DNA of 64,000 nucleotides from Prosthecobacter algae (GCF_039542385.1 NZ_BAABIA010000002.1:372001-436000), one strand, 5' to 3'. Shown: positions 8,503-16,871, counted from the stretch's first letter. Numbers and translations are program-made. The notes: generated from the letters alone by a model not told the origin.

Positions 8503-9504
8503 ATGGCCATCCTCGCCCTCGAGTCCTCCTGCGACGAGACCGCCGCCGCCATCTGCACGCCAGAGGGCCGCCTGCTCGCCTCCCGCATCGCCTCCCAGGC
8601 AGACATCCACCGCCTCTATGGTGGGGTGGTGCCGGAGGTGGCCTCGCGCAATCACATCCTCCACGTCCGCCCCCTCGTCGCCGAGGTTCTGGCGGAGGCA
8701 GGAATGCAGCTCGGCGACATCGCTGCCTTTGCCGCCACCAGCGGGCCCGGTCTGGTCAGCTCCCTGCTCATCGGCACCAGCATGGCCAAGGCCCTGGCCG
8801 TGGCGGAGAAAAAGCCCTTCCTCGCCGTGAACCACATGGAGGGCCACCTGCTGTCCCCCTTCATGGGCGAAAACGGCCCCGTGCGCCCTTCCATCGCCCT
8901 CATCGTCAGCGGCGGCCACACCATGCTCGTGCAGGTGCGCCGCGTGGGCGATTATCGTTTGTTAGGCCGCACACGCGATGATGCGGCGGGCGAGGCCTTT
9001 GACAAGGTGGCCAAAATGATCGGCTTGCCCTATCCCGGCGGGCCGGAGATTGACAAACAAGCTCGCGAGGGCAATCCCCGCGCCTACGCCTTCCCCCGCA
9101 GCTTCATGGATGGCCAGAGCCTGGAGTTCAGCTTCAGCGGCCTGAAGACCGCCGTGCTGTACGAGCTGCCCAAGCTCGACCTCGAAAACCCCACCGTCCT
9201 CGCTGACGTGTGCGCCAGCGTGCAGGAGGCCATCACCGAAGTGCTGGTGGAAAAGCTCGTCCTCGCGGCCCGCCAGACGGGCGAAACCCTCGTCACCGTC
9301 AGCGGCGGCGTCAGTTGCAATCGCGGCCTGCGGGAAAAACTCACCGCCCGCTGCGCCAAAGAGGGCCTCACCCTTCTGCTCGCCCGCCCAGACCTCTGCA
9401 CGGACAATGCCGGGATGATCGCCTTCGCCGCCGCCCAACGCTTTTCGTTAGGCCACACCTCGCCACTGGAAGCGGATGTGGACCCGAATTTGGCTTTGGT
9501 GTAG
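8503..9504 (+). CDS. tsaD: tRNA t6A threonylcarbamoyltransferase TsaD
   Basis: Transfers the threonylcarbamoyl group to A37 of ANN-decoding tRNAs, acting with TsaB and TsaE (not in the window). It is 333 aa from ATG 8503. ASKHA-fold landmarks: LALESSCDET at the start, the metal-binding HMEGH, SGGHTML, FDKVAKMIGLPYPGGPEID, FSFSGLKTAV, and DNAGMIAFAA near the end. The frame opens further upstream at 8464, but MAILALESS is the standard N-terminus. It ends facing glmM across a 352-bp gap with repeated hairpins. Confidence 0.97.
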   Translation: MAILALESSCDETAAAICTPEGRLLASRIASQADIHRLYGGVVPEVASRNHILHVRPLVAEVLAEAGMQLGDIAAFAATSGPGLVSSLLIGTSMAKALAVAEKKPFLAVNHMEGHLLSPFMGENGPVRPSIALIVSGGHTMLVQVRRVGDYRLLGRTRDDAAGEAFDKVAKMIGLPYPGGPEIDKQAREGNPRAYAFPRSFMDGQSLEFSFSGLKTAVLYELPKLDLENPTVLADVCASVQEAITEVLVEKLVLAARQTGETLVTVSGGVSCNRGLREKLTARCAKEGLTLLLARPDLCTDNAGMIAFAAAQRFSLGHTSPLEADVDPNLALV

Positions 9505-9856
9505 TCCCCTGTCGATCATCTTCAAGGGCCGTTTTCTCCAGGACAGCCAAGCAGCCCCTCTCCCTGGCCTTTTGCTTCGCGGCTTCGCACCCCAGGGAGA
9601 GGGGGGCGTTTGGACTTCATGATCTAGAAGCAAGCGGGCTTTGTTTCTGCCAAGAGAGCCGGGCGGATTCTCGTCCGCTCCAGAAATACAAGGCGACCAC
9701 AAAACCCTCCTCCCCCTGTGGGAGAGGCCAGGGTGAGGGGTTCCAGCCTTGGAAGCTCTAAACCCTGCCAAGTCCAAACCCGCCCCCCAAATCACCCACG
9801 ATACTCCTTCACGGCAACCAATCCGCGAAACGAAAGATCTCGCCGGGCTTCCGAGA
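9505..9856. other. Convergent intergenic region with two related GC-rich hairpin repeats
   Basis: No credible gene. Two related elements are visible. At 9555-9604, arms CCCCTCTCCCTGG and CCAGGGAGAGGGG (13 bp, perfect) enclose a 24-nt loop. At 9705-9740 there is a shorter imperfect copy containing GGGAGAGG and AGGGTGAGGGG. This wording resembles the dispersed CCCTCTCCC...GGGAGAGGG intergenic repeats known from other bacteria. The first could also end transcription of tsaD. Confidence 0.6.
9555..9604. repeat. 13-bp perfect inverted repeat
   Basis: Arms at 9555-9567 and 9592-9604. It lies 50 bp after tsaD, has no T-tract, and shares the CTCCC/GGGAG core with the element at 9705-9740. Confidence 0.65.
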
Positions 9857-11221
9857 TCACCCGATCTGCGCCAGGATCGCCGAGGCGATCTTGTCGGCCT
9901 GGGCTTCGAGGTACTCCACGTCGCGGCCTTCAATGAGCAGGCGGATGAGGGACTCCGTACCGGAGTAGCGCAGCAGCACACGACCGTAGTCGCCCAGCTT
10001 CTTCTCCGTTTCCTTGATGATCTTCTGGGCATCGGCCAGCTCTGTGATCGGCGGCTTGCTGCGCACGCGCAGGTTGCGGGCGGCCTGGGGGAATTTTTTG
10101 AGGCACTTGCGCAGGTGGCTCAGCGGCTCGCCTGTTTCCTTCATGATTTTCAGCACCTGCAGGCCGGCGATGAGGCCGTCGCCCGTGGTGGCCCAGTCGC
10201 CAAAGATGATGTGGCCGCTCTGCTCGCCACCCAGGTTCAGACCGCGGGAGTGCATTTCCTCCAGCACGTAGCGGTCGCCCACATTGGTGCGGATCACGCG
10301 GCCACCCAGGCGGGAGACGAGGTCGTCCAGGCCGTAGTTGCTCATGATGGTCACGGCCAGCGTGTTCTGCTTCAGCGTGCCTTTGCGCAGCATGGACTCG
10401 GCAGCGATGGCCATCAGTTCATCCCCATCCAGGGCGATGGCTTCCTCGTCACACAGGGCGATGCGGTCCGCATCCCCATCATGGGCGATGCCGGCCTGCG
10501 CCTGGGACTGGCGCACCAGACGCTCCAGCTCCTCGCTGTGCGTGCAGCCACACTCCTCATTGATGTTAAAGCCGTCCGGCTCACTGTGAAAGACCTGCAC
10601 GTCCGCACCCAGTTGCTCCAGCGCCAGCGCACTGGTGTAGGAGGCAGCGCCGTGGGCATTGTCCAGCGCCACCCGCATGCCGTCCAGCCGCAGGCCGCCC
10701 ATGCTGGCCACCGCGTGGGCCACGTAGCGCTCCACACTGTCTGCCATCCGGCTTACTCGGCCGATGCCACGCCCTTCTGGACGGGTGGCCTCTTCGGTAT
10801 TGCCGAGGACGATCTTCTCGATGGCGATTTCCGTCTTGTCGCTCAGCTTGCGGCCGTTGCCGTGGACGAACTTGATGCCGTTGTCTTCAAAAGGATTGTG
10901 CGAGGCGCTGACCACCACGCCAAAGTTAGCCCCGGTCTGCGCGGCCAGCATGGCCACGGCAGGGGTGGGCACCATGCCTGCGAGGACGACATCCACCCCG
11001 GCGGAGTTCAGACCTGCGATGAGGGCAGACTCCAGCATCTCCCCGGAAGCGCGCGTATCCCGCCCGATGATGCAGCGGGGCCGGTCGCCCCCTTCAGTCC
11101 GGCTTCCCAGCACAGCCGCCGCCGCCTGCCCCAGGCGAAGGACAAACTCAGGGGTCATGGGATGGCGATTGGCCACGGCGCGGACGCCGTCGGTGCCGAA
11201 GAATTGACGCTTTTCAGACAT
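9857..11221 (-). CDS. glmM: Phosphoglucosamine mutase GlmM
   Basis: Interconverts glucosamine-6-phosphate and glucosamine-1-phosphate for UDP-GlcNAc and peptidoglycan synthesis. It is 454 aa, standard length. All four active-site loops are present: phosphoserine loop VSASHNPFEDNG (catalytic Ser about 107), metal loop DGDADR, sugar loop GEQSGHI, and phosphate loop RYSGTES near the C-terminus. It is the last gene of the cdaA, CdaR-like stub, glmM operon, 58 bp after the stub. In Firmicutes GlmM binds and inhibits CdaA, so the gene order suggests the same partnership here (inference). Confidence 0.97.
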   Translation of the reverse strand: MSEKRQFFGTDGVRAVANRHPMTPEFVLRLGQAAAAVLGSRTEGGDRPRCIIGRDTRASGEMLESALIAGLNSAGVDVVLAGMVPTPAVAMLAAQTGANFGVVVSASHNPFEDNGIKFVHGNGRKLSDKTEIAIEKIVLGNTEEATRPEGRGIGRVSRMADSVERYVAHAVASMGGLRLDGMRVALDNAHGAASYTSALALEQLGADVQVFHSEPDGFNINEECGCTHSEELERLVRQSQAQAGIAHDGDADRIALCDEEAIALDGDELMAIAAESMLRKGTLKQNTLAVTIMSNYGLDDLVSRLGGRVIRTNVGDRYVLEEMHSRGLNLGGEQSGHIIFGDWATTGDGLIAGLQVLKIMKETGEPLSHLRKCLKKFPQAARNLRVRSKPPITELADAQKIIKETEKKLGDYGRVLLRYSGTESLIRLLIEGRDVEYLEAQADKIASAILAQIG

Positions 11222-11279
11222 AGAGCGCGCGGTTTACCTCAGGACTGCCCCAGTGTCAAAGCCCGCCGCACAAAGTCGC

Positions 11280-11435
11280 TCACACGGCACGCAGGGGCGG
11301 CAGGGGCGGATAGTCGCGCGGCCCCACGCTGATCTGGCTCTTGATCATGAACCAAAACAGAAAGGCCAGCAGCAGCGCCACGAATTTTTCGCGCCAGTTG
11401 CGGGTGAAAAAGTTTTTAAACTGGTCCCAGGTCAC
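11280..11435 (-). CDS. 51-aa membrane stub resembling the CdaR/YbbR N-terminus
   Basis: Starts at GTG 11435. The choice rests on a strong AGGAGG (complement of 11445-11450) nine bases upstream, although the frame is open to 11477. The product is WDQFKNFFTRNWREKF, then a hydrophobic segment (about residues 18-32, ALLLAFLFWFMI), then a short proline-rich tail. That Asn-Trp-Arg-x-Lys plus one membrane span is how CdaR/YbbR proteins begin, and the position between cdaA and glmM is exactly the cdaR position. The extracellular YbbR domains are absent. It overlaps the end of cdaA by 20 nt, so it is translationally coupled. It may be a minimal CdaA regulator or a degenerate remnant; no frameshift debris was recognised in the 58-bp gap to glmM. 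Confidence 0.7.
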   Translation of the reverse strand: MTWDQFKNFFTRNWREKFVALLLAFLFWFMIKSQISVGPRDYPPLPPLRAV

Positions 11436-12219
11436 GGGTCGGTTCCTCCTGCACGGGTTCGGGGGCGGCAGCGCCAAAGGTCAGCAGCTCATTCAGACGG
11501 TCGCGTAGTTCCTCTGGCTCAAGGTCGTGCTCCAGCTTGCCCCGGTAGGCCAGGGACAGGGCTCCGCTTTCCTCACTCACGATGAGGGCGATGGCGTCGG
11601 TCTCTTCGGTCACGCCCATGGCGGCGCGGTGGCGCAGGCCGATGGCGCGGTCCCGCACCTCCCTCTGGCTGACGGGGAAAACGCAGCCCGCTGAGGCAAT
11701 GCGGCCCTGGTCGATGATGGCCCCGCCATCGTGCAGGGCCGTCTTCGGATGAAAGATGGTGGTGATGAGTTCCGGTGAAAGGCGTGCATCCACGCTCACC
11801 CCCGTCTCCGCCAGCAGGCGCAGGTCAATGCCGCGCTTGATGGCAAAGAGCGCCCCACAGCGGCGGGCGGAAAGCTGCTGCATCGCCTCCAGCAGCACGT
11901 CCAGCGATTCTGGATCCGGCCGGTTCAGCGAAAACATGCGGTGGCTGCCCAGCTCCGCCAGCACGCGCCGCAGCTCCGGCTGGAACAGCACCACCAGGGC
12001 GATGGCCAGGAAAACCGAAATGCGCTGCAGCAGCCAGGTGATCACCTCCAGCTTCAAAAGCTGCGAAACCAGCGCCAGCCCCAGAAGTAGCATGAGCAGC
12101 CCCGTGAGGATGCGTGCCCCGCGCGTGGCGCGGAAGAACAGGTAGGCCTGATAGACCAGCACGGCGAGGATGAGAATCTCCACGCCATCGCGCCAATGCT
12201 GTTTTAGGATTTCCCACAT
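11416..12219 (-). CDS. cdaA: Diadenylate cyclase CdaA (c-di-AMP synthase)
   Basis: Condenses two ATP to c-di-AMP at the membrane. It is 267 aa. Three hydrophobic segments fill residues about 13-80, followed by the DAC domain with the catalytic LHDGGAII (DGG about 164-166) and GLRHRAAMG (RHR about 196-198), both intact. The C-terminal 40 residues are acidic and variable. It heads a three-gene minus-strand operon with the CdaR-like stub and glmM. The only other tie to the window is indirect: c-di-AMP controls osmolyte and potassium balance in other phyla. Confidence 0.95.
   Translation of the reverse strand: MWEILKQHWRDGVEILILAVLVYQAYLFFRATRGARILTGLLMLLLGLALVSQLLKLEVITWLLQRISVFLAIALVVLFQPELRRVLAELGSHRMFSLNRPDPESLDVLLEAMQQLSARRCGALFAIKRGIDLRLLAETGVSVDARLSPELITTIFHPKTALHDGGAIIDQGRIASAGCVFPVSQREVRDRAIGLRHRAAMGVTEETDAIALIVSEESGALSLAYRGKLEHDLEPEELRDRLNELLTFGAAAPEPVQEEPTRDLGPV
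11445..11450 (-). promoter_or_regulatory. Shine-Dalgarno that fixes the GTG start of the CdaR-like stub
   Basis: AGGAGG on the minus strand inside the 3' end of cdaA, nine bases before GTG 11435. Confidence 0.75.
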
Positions 12220-12370
12220 GGTGGCTGTTCTTGCTCAAAGCCTAACGAAAGGCTGTATGCAAGGATTTCATGATGTTCCGGCGCATTTGCCCCGCCTTTT
12301 CTCACTTCCTGAGGCCCAGGCTCCAGAATGCTCATGACAAAGCCCCACCCTTTCTGATACAAAGCCGCTC

Positions 12371-13129
12371 ATGTGCTGCTTTTCTGGCCCCGTCCATGAA
12401 GTCAAAAACACCCGCATTTTTGCCAGGGTCGGTCAGCGGGGACATCAGGCCATCGTTTATCAAATGGGTATCCAGGCGGACCAGGAAGTCGCCATGGTCC
12501 TGCCTATTCCCGTGAAGGCTGGGGAAGGGGAGAAAGCCGTCACATTTCATGACCTGCAGGGTTATCCAGCGCTCTTCGACGATCTTCACAAAGCCTTTCC
12601 GGTGCCTGCAAGCACGTACAGCGATACGTTTGGGGCCGCTCCCGCGCCTGCGCCCGGAAGGGGCAACCTAAAGGTCGTCTCCGTCGGGGCTTTCGATGCC
12701 AGCTATGTGCCCGGCATCGCCGACTTCACCCGTCTGGATGAGCGCTTCCGCCTGCCCGCCGATGTCTGGCCCCAGCTCCCTGGCTATCCCGAGTTTGGCT
12801 TTGCTGTGTTCAAGCTGAAGCCCGGCCATTCCAAGATCCAGCCCATGGCCTTCACCTTTCCCACAGCGCGGCCCGCAGAAATCTTCTTTCCCACCCTGCA
12901 CATCCACGACGGCAAGATTCACGAGAAAGAGCGCTTCGACCACACGCTATATTGCAAGAGCACCCGGCACGATCTCTCCAAATGGGAGGAGTCGCCCAAG
13001 CTCGCCGTCAGCTTTGCCAAATGCGGCCTCACCCATGGCATGCTGCGGCCCGAACAGCATGTCTATCGCCGCAGTCTGCATGGGCTGCTGGTGAATGGCG
13101 ACATCGTCGTCAAAGCGAAGCAGGGCTGA
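12371..13129 (+). CDS. Conserved protein of unknown function (MCCFSGPV-type)
   Basis: 252 aa, beginning with a distinctive Met-Cys-Cys-Phe-Ser-Gly-Pro and FARVGQRGHQAIVYQM. No signal peptide or membrane span is seen. Cys-Cys at the very N-terminus, further Cys at CKSTRHD and KCGLTHGM, and several His (HIHDGKIHEK) could bind metal, but this is only a residue count. The mid-region YVPGIADFTRLDERFRLP and FTFPTARPAEIFFPTLHIHDG looks like a compact beta-rich fold. I recall similar unnamed proteins from proteobacteria and planctomycetes but cannot give a function. It stands alone between the divergent cdaA operon and the envelope cluster at 13306. Confidence 0.75.
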   Translation: MCCFSGPVHEVKNTRIFARVGQRGHQAIVYQMGIQADQEVAMVLPIPVKAGEGEKAVTFHDLQGYPALFDDLHKAFPVPASTYSDTFGAAPAPAPGRGNLKVVSVGAFDASYVPGIADFTRLDERFRLPADVWPQLPGYPEFGFAVFKLKPGHSKIQPMAFTFPTARPAEIFFPTLHIHDGKIHEKERFDHTLYCKSTRHDLSKWEESPKLAVSFAKCGLTHGMLRPEQHVYRRSLHGLLVNGDIVVKAKQG

Positions 13130-13277
13130 CTTCCACGCAATTGTTTCCTGGCGATTTGCAAGACCCGCCGATCACCCGCTGCAAAGTAGCCTTTCGCCCA
13201 CCCTACTCTTTCCATGGCGCATCGTTTCCACGGCCCCTCAGATTAAAGTGTTGCCGTTGAAATTATAAAATTTTACA

Positions 13278-13299
13278 AACATCCGCCTAACAGGATGTT
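13278..13299 (+). promoter_or_regulatory. Hairpin immediately upstream of the 13306 gene
   Basis: Arms AACATCC (13278-13284) and GGATGTT (13293-13299) with loop GCCTAACA, ending 6 nt before the ATG. The 3' arm lies where a Shine-Dalgarno should be, so folding could affect translation. Confidence 0.45.
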
Positions 13300-13305
13300 G
13301 CGAGC

Positions 13306-14892
13306 ATGAACGCCGAACAAATTTCAAAAGCGGCGGAACGCCCTGCCAGCCTCCCTGTGCAGGGTCGCAAGGTCGTCCTACTTGCCATTCTTTTGGTTAG
13401 TCTTCTCAGCCTCCCGTTCGGGGCCGTTTCTCAAGAGCGGGAGTATTTCCCCATCACGCCCAATCCCAGGGTCCCGCCCACGGTCAATCCCAACCCGTCG
13501 CGGCCCTTTGATGTCCGTCCCTCCGACGTCCGCCGCCCGCCTTCCTCCCTCAATCCCGACAAGCCGAAGACCGTCGATAAAAACAAGATCAAGTCCCTCT
13601 TCGACAAAGCCAAGGATCAGCCGGAGCCGAAAAAGAAATCTTCCGGCGGCGGCGTCAGCACCCAGAGCGCCACCGGCACCTCCAAGGAGCCCAAGGCCAA
13701 ACCGCGCCCCGACCGCCTGCCTGAGCCGGAGCCGCCAAAGCCCGCCGCCAGCCGCGGACGCGATCCTGAGAAAAAGGTGTTCCCGCTGGAAAGCCCCGCC
13801 GAAAGTCTGCCGCTGAATCCAGAGACGGTCACTTCTCCGCCTAACAAGGTCAATGACCTGCCCCCTCCCAGTACCGCGGTCCTGCCCACCATCAAGGCCG
13901 AGGACATGCGCATCGGGCCACAGATTGACCCCCGGCCTTTGGACCTCGGAGTCTTCCAGCAGGTGCCGGAGCGGCCCAGTGTGGAGCTTCCCAAAGGTGG
14001 GGCCGAACTCCCCGGCACCGGCCTGCCAGGGAAGGATGGCATCGGTGGACTCAAAGGTGGCTTTCAGGGCGGGCTTCAACGCCCCGACCTCAACCACGAC
14101 ACGGGCGAAGAACGCTACCAAGGGGAATCCCCTTTTGCCAACAATCCTGCCACCGATCCCTCCGGCGCGCTGGGAGAAGCGGGCGGCTGGCTGGGTACCG
14201 CTGGTCAGGCCTACGGTGGCAAAGGAGGCAAGACCATGGAGCAGGTGGGCGGTCTCATGCAGTCTGAAAGCCTGGGCCAGGCCGCAGGCAAAGGGGCCGA
14301 CATTCTGCTGCCTGGCAGCGGCTCCTTTGTGGAGGCTGCTGCCAATGGTGACACCACGGGCATGGTGAATGCGGGTGCCACCGCTGCGGGCAATCTCGCT
14401 TCAGATCTCGCCATCGGCCTCATCCTCGGTTTTGTCGGCGGCGGCATCCTGGGCATGGCCATTGGTTATGCCCTCTCCGCCACCGGGGCTGGTCGGGCCA
14501 TCGCAGACGGAGTTACGGCAGGCGTGAAATGGATTGCAGAAAAAGTCGGCCTCGGGGGTGGTGAAAAGCCTCCCGAACCTGAACCCGCTCCCGCTCCAGA
14601 GCCCGAAATCTACGACGAAAATCACTCCAAAGGCGGCGGCAAAAAAGGCCCCTCCGTCATCAATGAAAACCAGATCCGCCCTCTCCAGGATCAGCTCAAC
14701 GAAGACCTTCTTGGGGAAAACCGCGACGCCGAAGAATTTGTGGATACCTCTGATGCCCCACCTCCCAGCAAAGTCGCCGTCGGTGCTGGTTGCGACCCTG
14801 AAGAACTGGCCAACAAAGGCGGCGGCACCATCAATTTCAAAGATCCTTTTACCGTCAAAGATATGGAAAAACCCGGCTACGATAAATACTAA
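13306..14892 (+). CDS. Proline-rich, glycine-zipper envelope protein of unknown function
   Basis: 528 aa. A hydrophobic segment at about residues 25-42 acts as signal peptide or anchor. Residues about 45-270 are proline-, lysine- and aspartate-rich and probably disordered (NPRVPPTVNPNP and similar). Next come glycine-rich stretches and a strongly hydrophobic glycine-zipper segment at about 350-410 (LAIGLILGFVGGGILGMAIG). The tail is acidic. Pore-forming bacteriocins and some anchors share such a zipper, but no family is recognised. It begins 6 nt after a hairpin, and the next gene follows after 37 bp, so the two probably form an operon of exported proteins. Confidence 0.75.
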   Translation: MNAEQISKAAERPASLPVQGRKVVLLAILLVSLLSLPFGAVSQEREYFPITPNPRVPPTVNPNPSRPFDVRPSDVRRPPSSLNPDKPKTVDKNKIKSLFDKAKDQPEPKKKSSGGGVSTQSATGTSKEPKAKPRPDRLPEPEPPKPAASRGRDPEKKVFPLESPAESLPLNPETVTSPPNKVNDLPPPSTAVLPTIKAEDMRIGPQIDPRPLDLGVFQQVPERPSVELPKGGAELPGTGLPGKDGIGGLKGGFQGGLQRPDLNHDTGEERYQGESPFANNPATDPSGALGEAGGWLGTAGQAYGGKGGKTMEQVGGLMQSESLGQAAGKGADILLPGSGSFVEAAANGDTTGMVNAGATAAGNLASDLAIGLILGFVGGGILGMAIGYALSATGAGRAIADGVTAGVKWIAEKVGLGGGEKPPEPEPAPAPEPEIYDENHSKGGGKKGPSVINENQIRPLQDQLNEDLLGENRDAEEFVDTSDAPPPSKVAVGAGCDPEELANKGGGTINFKDPFTVKDMEKPGYDKY

Positions 14893-14929
14893 AGACCCGG
14901 CCCACAGCACACTCCCCTTTCATCTCCCT

Positions 14930-16306
14930 ATGCATTGCTCCCGTCTCCTTCATCTCGGCTCCTTCGCCCTCCTGCTGGCGCTCGCCTCCCCGCTGCAGGC
15001 CGAACTCAGCCCCGCTCATCAGCGCTTGGCTGCCACCATGAACGCCGGAGATCCCGACCAGACCATCCTGGCGGCGGATGCGCTTTTGAGCCAACAACCC
15101 CAAGACGTCACCGCCCTGCGGGCCAAGGCCATCGCCCTCATGGAAAAGGAGCAGTTGCCGGAAGCCATTGCCCTGCTCCGTCAAGCCTTGAAAATCGACC
15201 CCGACAGCGTCGCCTGCCGTTATTACCTGGCCGAAGCGCTGGGCACGAATGGCGATGTCGCTGAATCGGTTCGGCTACTGGATGAGGTGAAACTGCGTGC
15301 GCCTGACTCTGAATATGCTCGCCGGGCGGATGTGGTGCTGCCTGAGCTGCGCCCCATGCTGGCGGAAATCTCCCCCTTTTATGACACCTCCCTCGGCTCC
15401 AACATGATCGAGTCCCCAGCCGGGGCCGAGAGGCGCTTTAAGGCTCAACTGCGTCTGGCTATGGAATACGATGACAACGTAGCAGCGCGTGCTTCCAATT
15501 CCCCCCTCACCGGCCCCGAGGCCTCAGGCCGCGTGCTGCTCGGCTGGGCGCTCGACTACACACCGCTGCATCAGGCGCTGGATTCCGGCCCCTTCAGCCT
15601 CGGTCTCACCCTGGACGGCTACCAGAGCTGGCACGAACGCCAGGCCCTGAACGATTTTGATGTGAATCAAAATATCGTCGGTGCCTACCTGGATCGCCAG
15701 GGCAAGCTGGACACCCTGCCCTACCGGGCCCGCCTTTCCGGCAACTGGGAATACACCGAGGTGGGCAACGAATTTTTCAACCACGCCGTCGGTTTCAAGA
15801 CCCTTTTTGACCTTCAGTGGAAGCCCTGGGCCATGACCTCCCTCCACTACGGTCTCGACGACAAGGACTTCAATGACGACACAGCCACCCCCGGCACCTT
15901 TTCCCGCGATGGCACCTACCAGACCGCCGGAGTGGACCAATACTTCTACCTCTGTGAAAACCGCCTCATTTTGGGTCTGGGCTACGCCTACCGCTGGGCC
16001 GACACTCGCGGCACCCAGTTTGAAACCAGTGCCCACAGCGTGAACACCTCCGTACAAGTCTCCCTGCCCTGGAAGCTCACCTGGCGCGGGGCCCTCAGCT
16101 ACTCCAGCGAGGACTTCACCCAGTACACACCGGATCCTCAACGACTGGATAATGCCTGGATGGTCTCCACCTCGCTCTCCCGCCCCATCTTCAACGAGAA
16201 CCTGAGCGTCGAGCTCAGCTACCACTACTTCATTGCCGACTCCTCCGTCGCCTTCGCCGAATACCAGCGCCACATCGTCGGCCTGGGCCTCAGATACCGT
16301 TATTGA
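14930..16306 (+). CDS. TPR protein with C-terminal outer-membrane beta-barrel
   Basis: 458 aa from ATG 14930, chosen because it gives a clean Sec signal (HLGSFALLLALASPLQA). The frame is open back to 14534, but that part only shadows the previous gene. Residues about 25-150 carry TPR-like helices (PEAIALLRQALKIDPDSVACRYYLAEAL). The rest is alternating aromatic and polar beta strands (TSLHYGLDDKDF, LILGLGYAYRWADTRG) ending in GLRYRY, a terminal aromatic typical of barrels inserted by BamA. This TPR-plus-barrel layout resembles surface lipoprotein or polysaccharide export modifiers; the substrate is unknown. Neighbours suggest it assembles or displays the 13306 product. Confidence 0.75.
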   Translation: MHCSRLLHLGSFALLLALASPLQAELSPAHQRLAATMNAGDPDQTILAADALLSQQPQDVTALRAKAIALMEKEQLPEAIALLRQALKIDPDSVACRYYLAEALGTNGDVAESVRLLDEVKLRAPDSEYARRADVVLPELRPMLAEISPFYDTSLGSNMIESPAGAERRFKAQLRLAMEYDDNVAARASNSPLTGPEASGRVLLGWALDYTPLHQALDSGPFSLGLTLDGYQSWHERQALNDFDVNQNIVGAYLDRQGKLDTLPYRARLSGNWEYTEVGNEFFNHAVGFKTLFDLQWKPWAMTSLHYGLDDKDFNDDTATPGTFSRDGTYQTAGVDQYFYLCENRLILGLGYAYRWADTRGTQFETSAHSVNTSVQVSLPWKLTWRGALSYSSEDFTQYTPDPQRLDNAWMVSTSLSRPIFNENLSVELSYHYFIADSSVAFAEYQRHIVGLGLRYRY

Positions 16307-16330
16307 TCTCAACCTCTGGCAATCTACCCC

Positions 16331-16597
16331 ATGAAAAAGTTTCTCTCCATTCTGGCCATCGCTTTCGTTTCGCTCAGCGCGATCTCGCTGCAAGCAGGCA
16401 CCGTGAAAGCCGAAGAAGAATTTGACCGCACAGCCGGCCTCTTCAAACGCACTTGGAAACCGGCACCGCCGCAGGCCACGCCGCGCTTCCCACGCCCCAC
16501 ACCTCCGCAGGTCCTCCCAGGTTTGCCACCGTGGTCTCAGCAGCCGCAGGGATCACAGACCCCTGCGCCGATTGTCATCATCACCCGGCCCGTCTAG
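16331..16597 (+). CDS. Small secreted proline-rich protein
   Basis: 88 aa. A clear signal peptide (MKKFLSILAIAFVSLSAISLQA) precedes a mature peptide of about 65 residues rich in Pro, Thr and Arg, ending in a hydrophobic PIVIITRPV. No family is recognised. It lies 24 bp after the barrel gene and before a hairpin, so it is the last gene of the 13306-16597 operon. Confidence 0.65.
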   Translation: MKKFLSILAIAFVSLSAISLQAGTVKAEEEFDRTAGLFKRTWKPAPPQATPRFPRPTPPQVLPGLPPWSQQPQGSQTPAPIVIITRPV

Positions 16598-16654
16598 CCC
16601 TCCCGGCAGCTTGGCTACCATCTTTTGGGGAAGCCTCCCCCGCAGCTAAGGTCA

Positions 16655-16683
16655 GTGGGTGCTAGGGCATACCCCGCACCCAC
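16655..16683 (+). terminator. Hairpin closing the 13306-16597 operon
   Basis: Arms GTGGGTGC (16655-16662) and GCACCCAC (16676-16683), with a further GGG/CCC pairing inside. T-rich DNA follows about 15 nt later. It could also be a protein site, since it lies 170-200 bp upstream of the sigma-54 promoter where enhancers occur, but its half-site order is opposite to the NtrC consensus. Confidence 0.5.
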
Positions 16684-16855
16684 GGCCTCACAAAGATTTT
16701 TCGTTTTTGCTTCTTCAGCCTCAGTAAAAGTGCTTTTCCGGGGCTAAAACTGCGGCTCACCTTCGAAAATCCAAGCTGGGGCGACTCCCTATTTATGCAA
16801 AGCGGCTTCCTCTAGCCCCGATATCCTCAGCTCCCTGAACGCCAGATTATCTCCT

Positions 16856-16871
16856 TGGCACTCTAGTTGCT
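16856..16871 (+). promoter_or_regulatory. Sigma-54 (RpoN) promoter of gltB
   Basis: TGGCAC (16856-16861), 5-nt spacer, TTGCT (16867-16871) matches the -24/-12 consensus TGGCAC-N5-TTGCW exactly, with GG at 16857-16858 and GC at 16869-16870 separated by ten bases. Transcription would begin near 16881-16883, giving a leader of about 70 nt before ATG 16952. It implies nitrogen-regulated expression through an enhancer-binding protein not encoded in this window. Confidence 0.88.

Noticed and set aside
9749-11332. 527-codon plus-strand frame across glmM
   Set aside because: Antisense to an intact GlmM with all active-site loops; no recognisable domain.
16655-16683. NtrC enhancer for gltB
   Set aside because: Half-sites are GGTGC...GCACC, the reverse of the NtrC order; a hairpin terminator is simpler.
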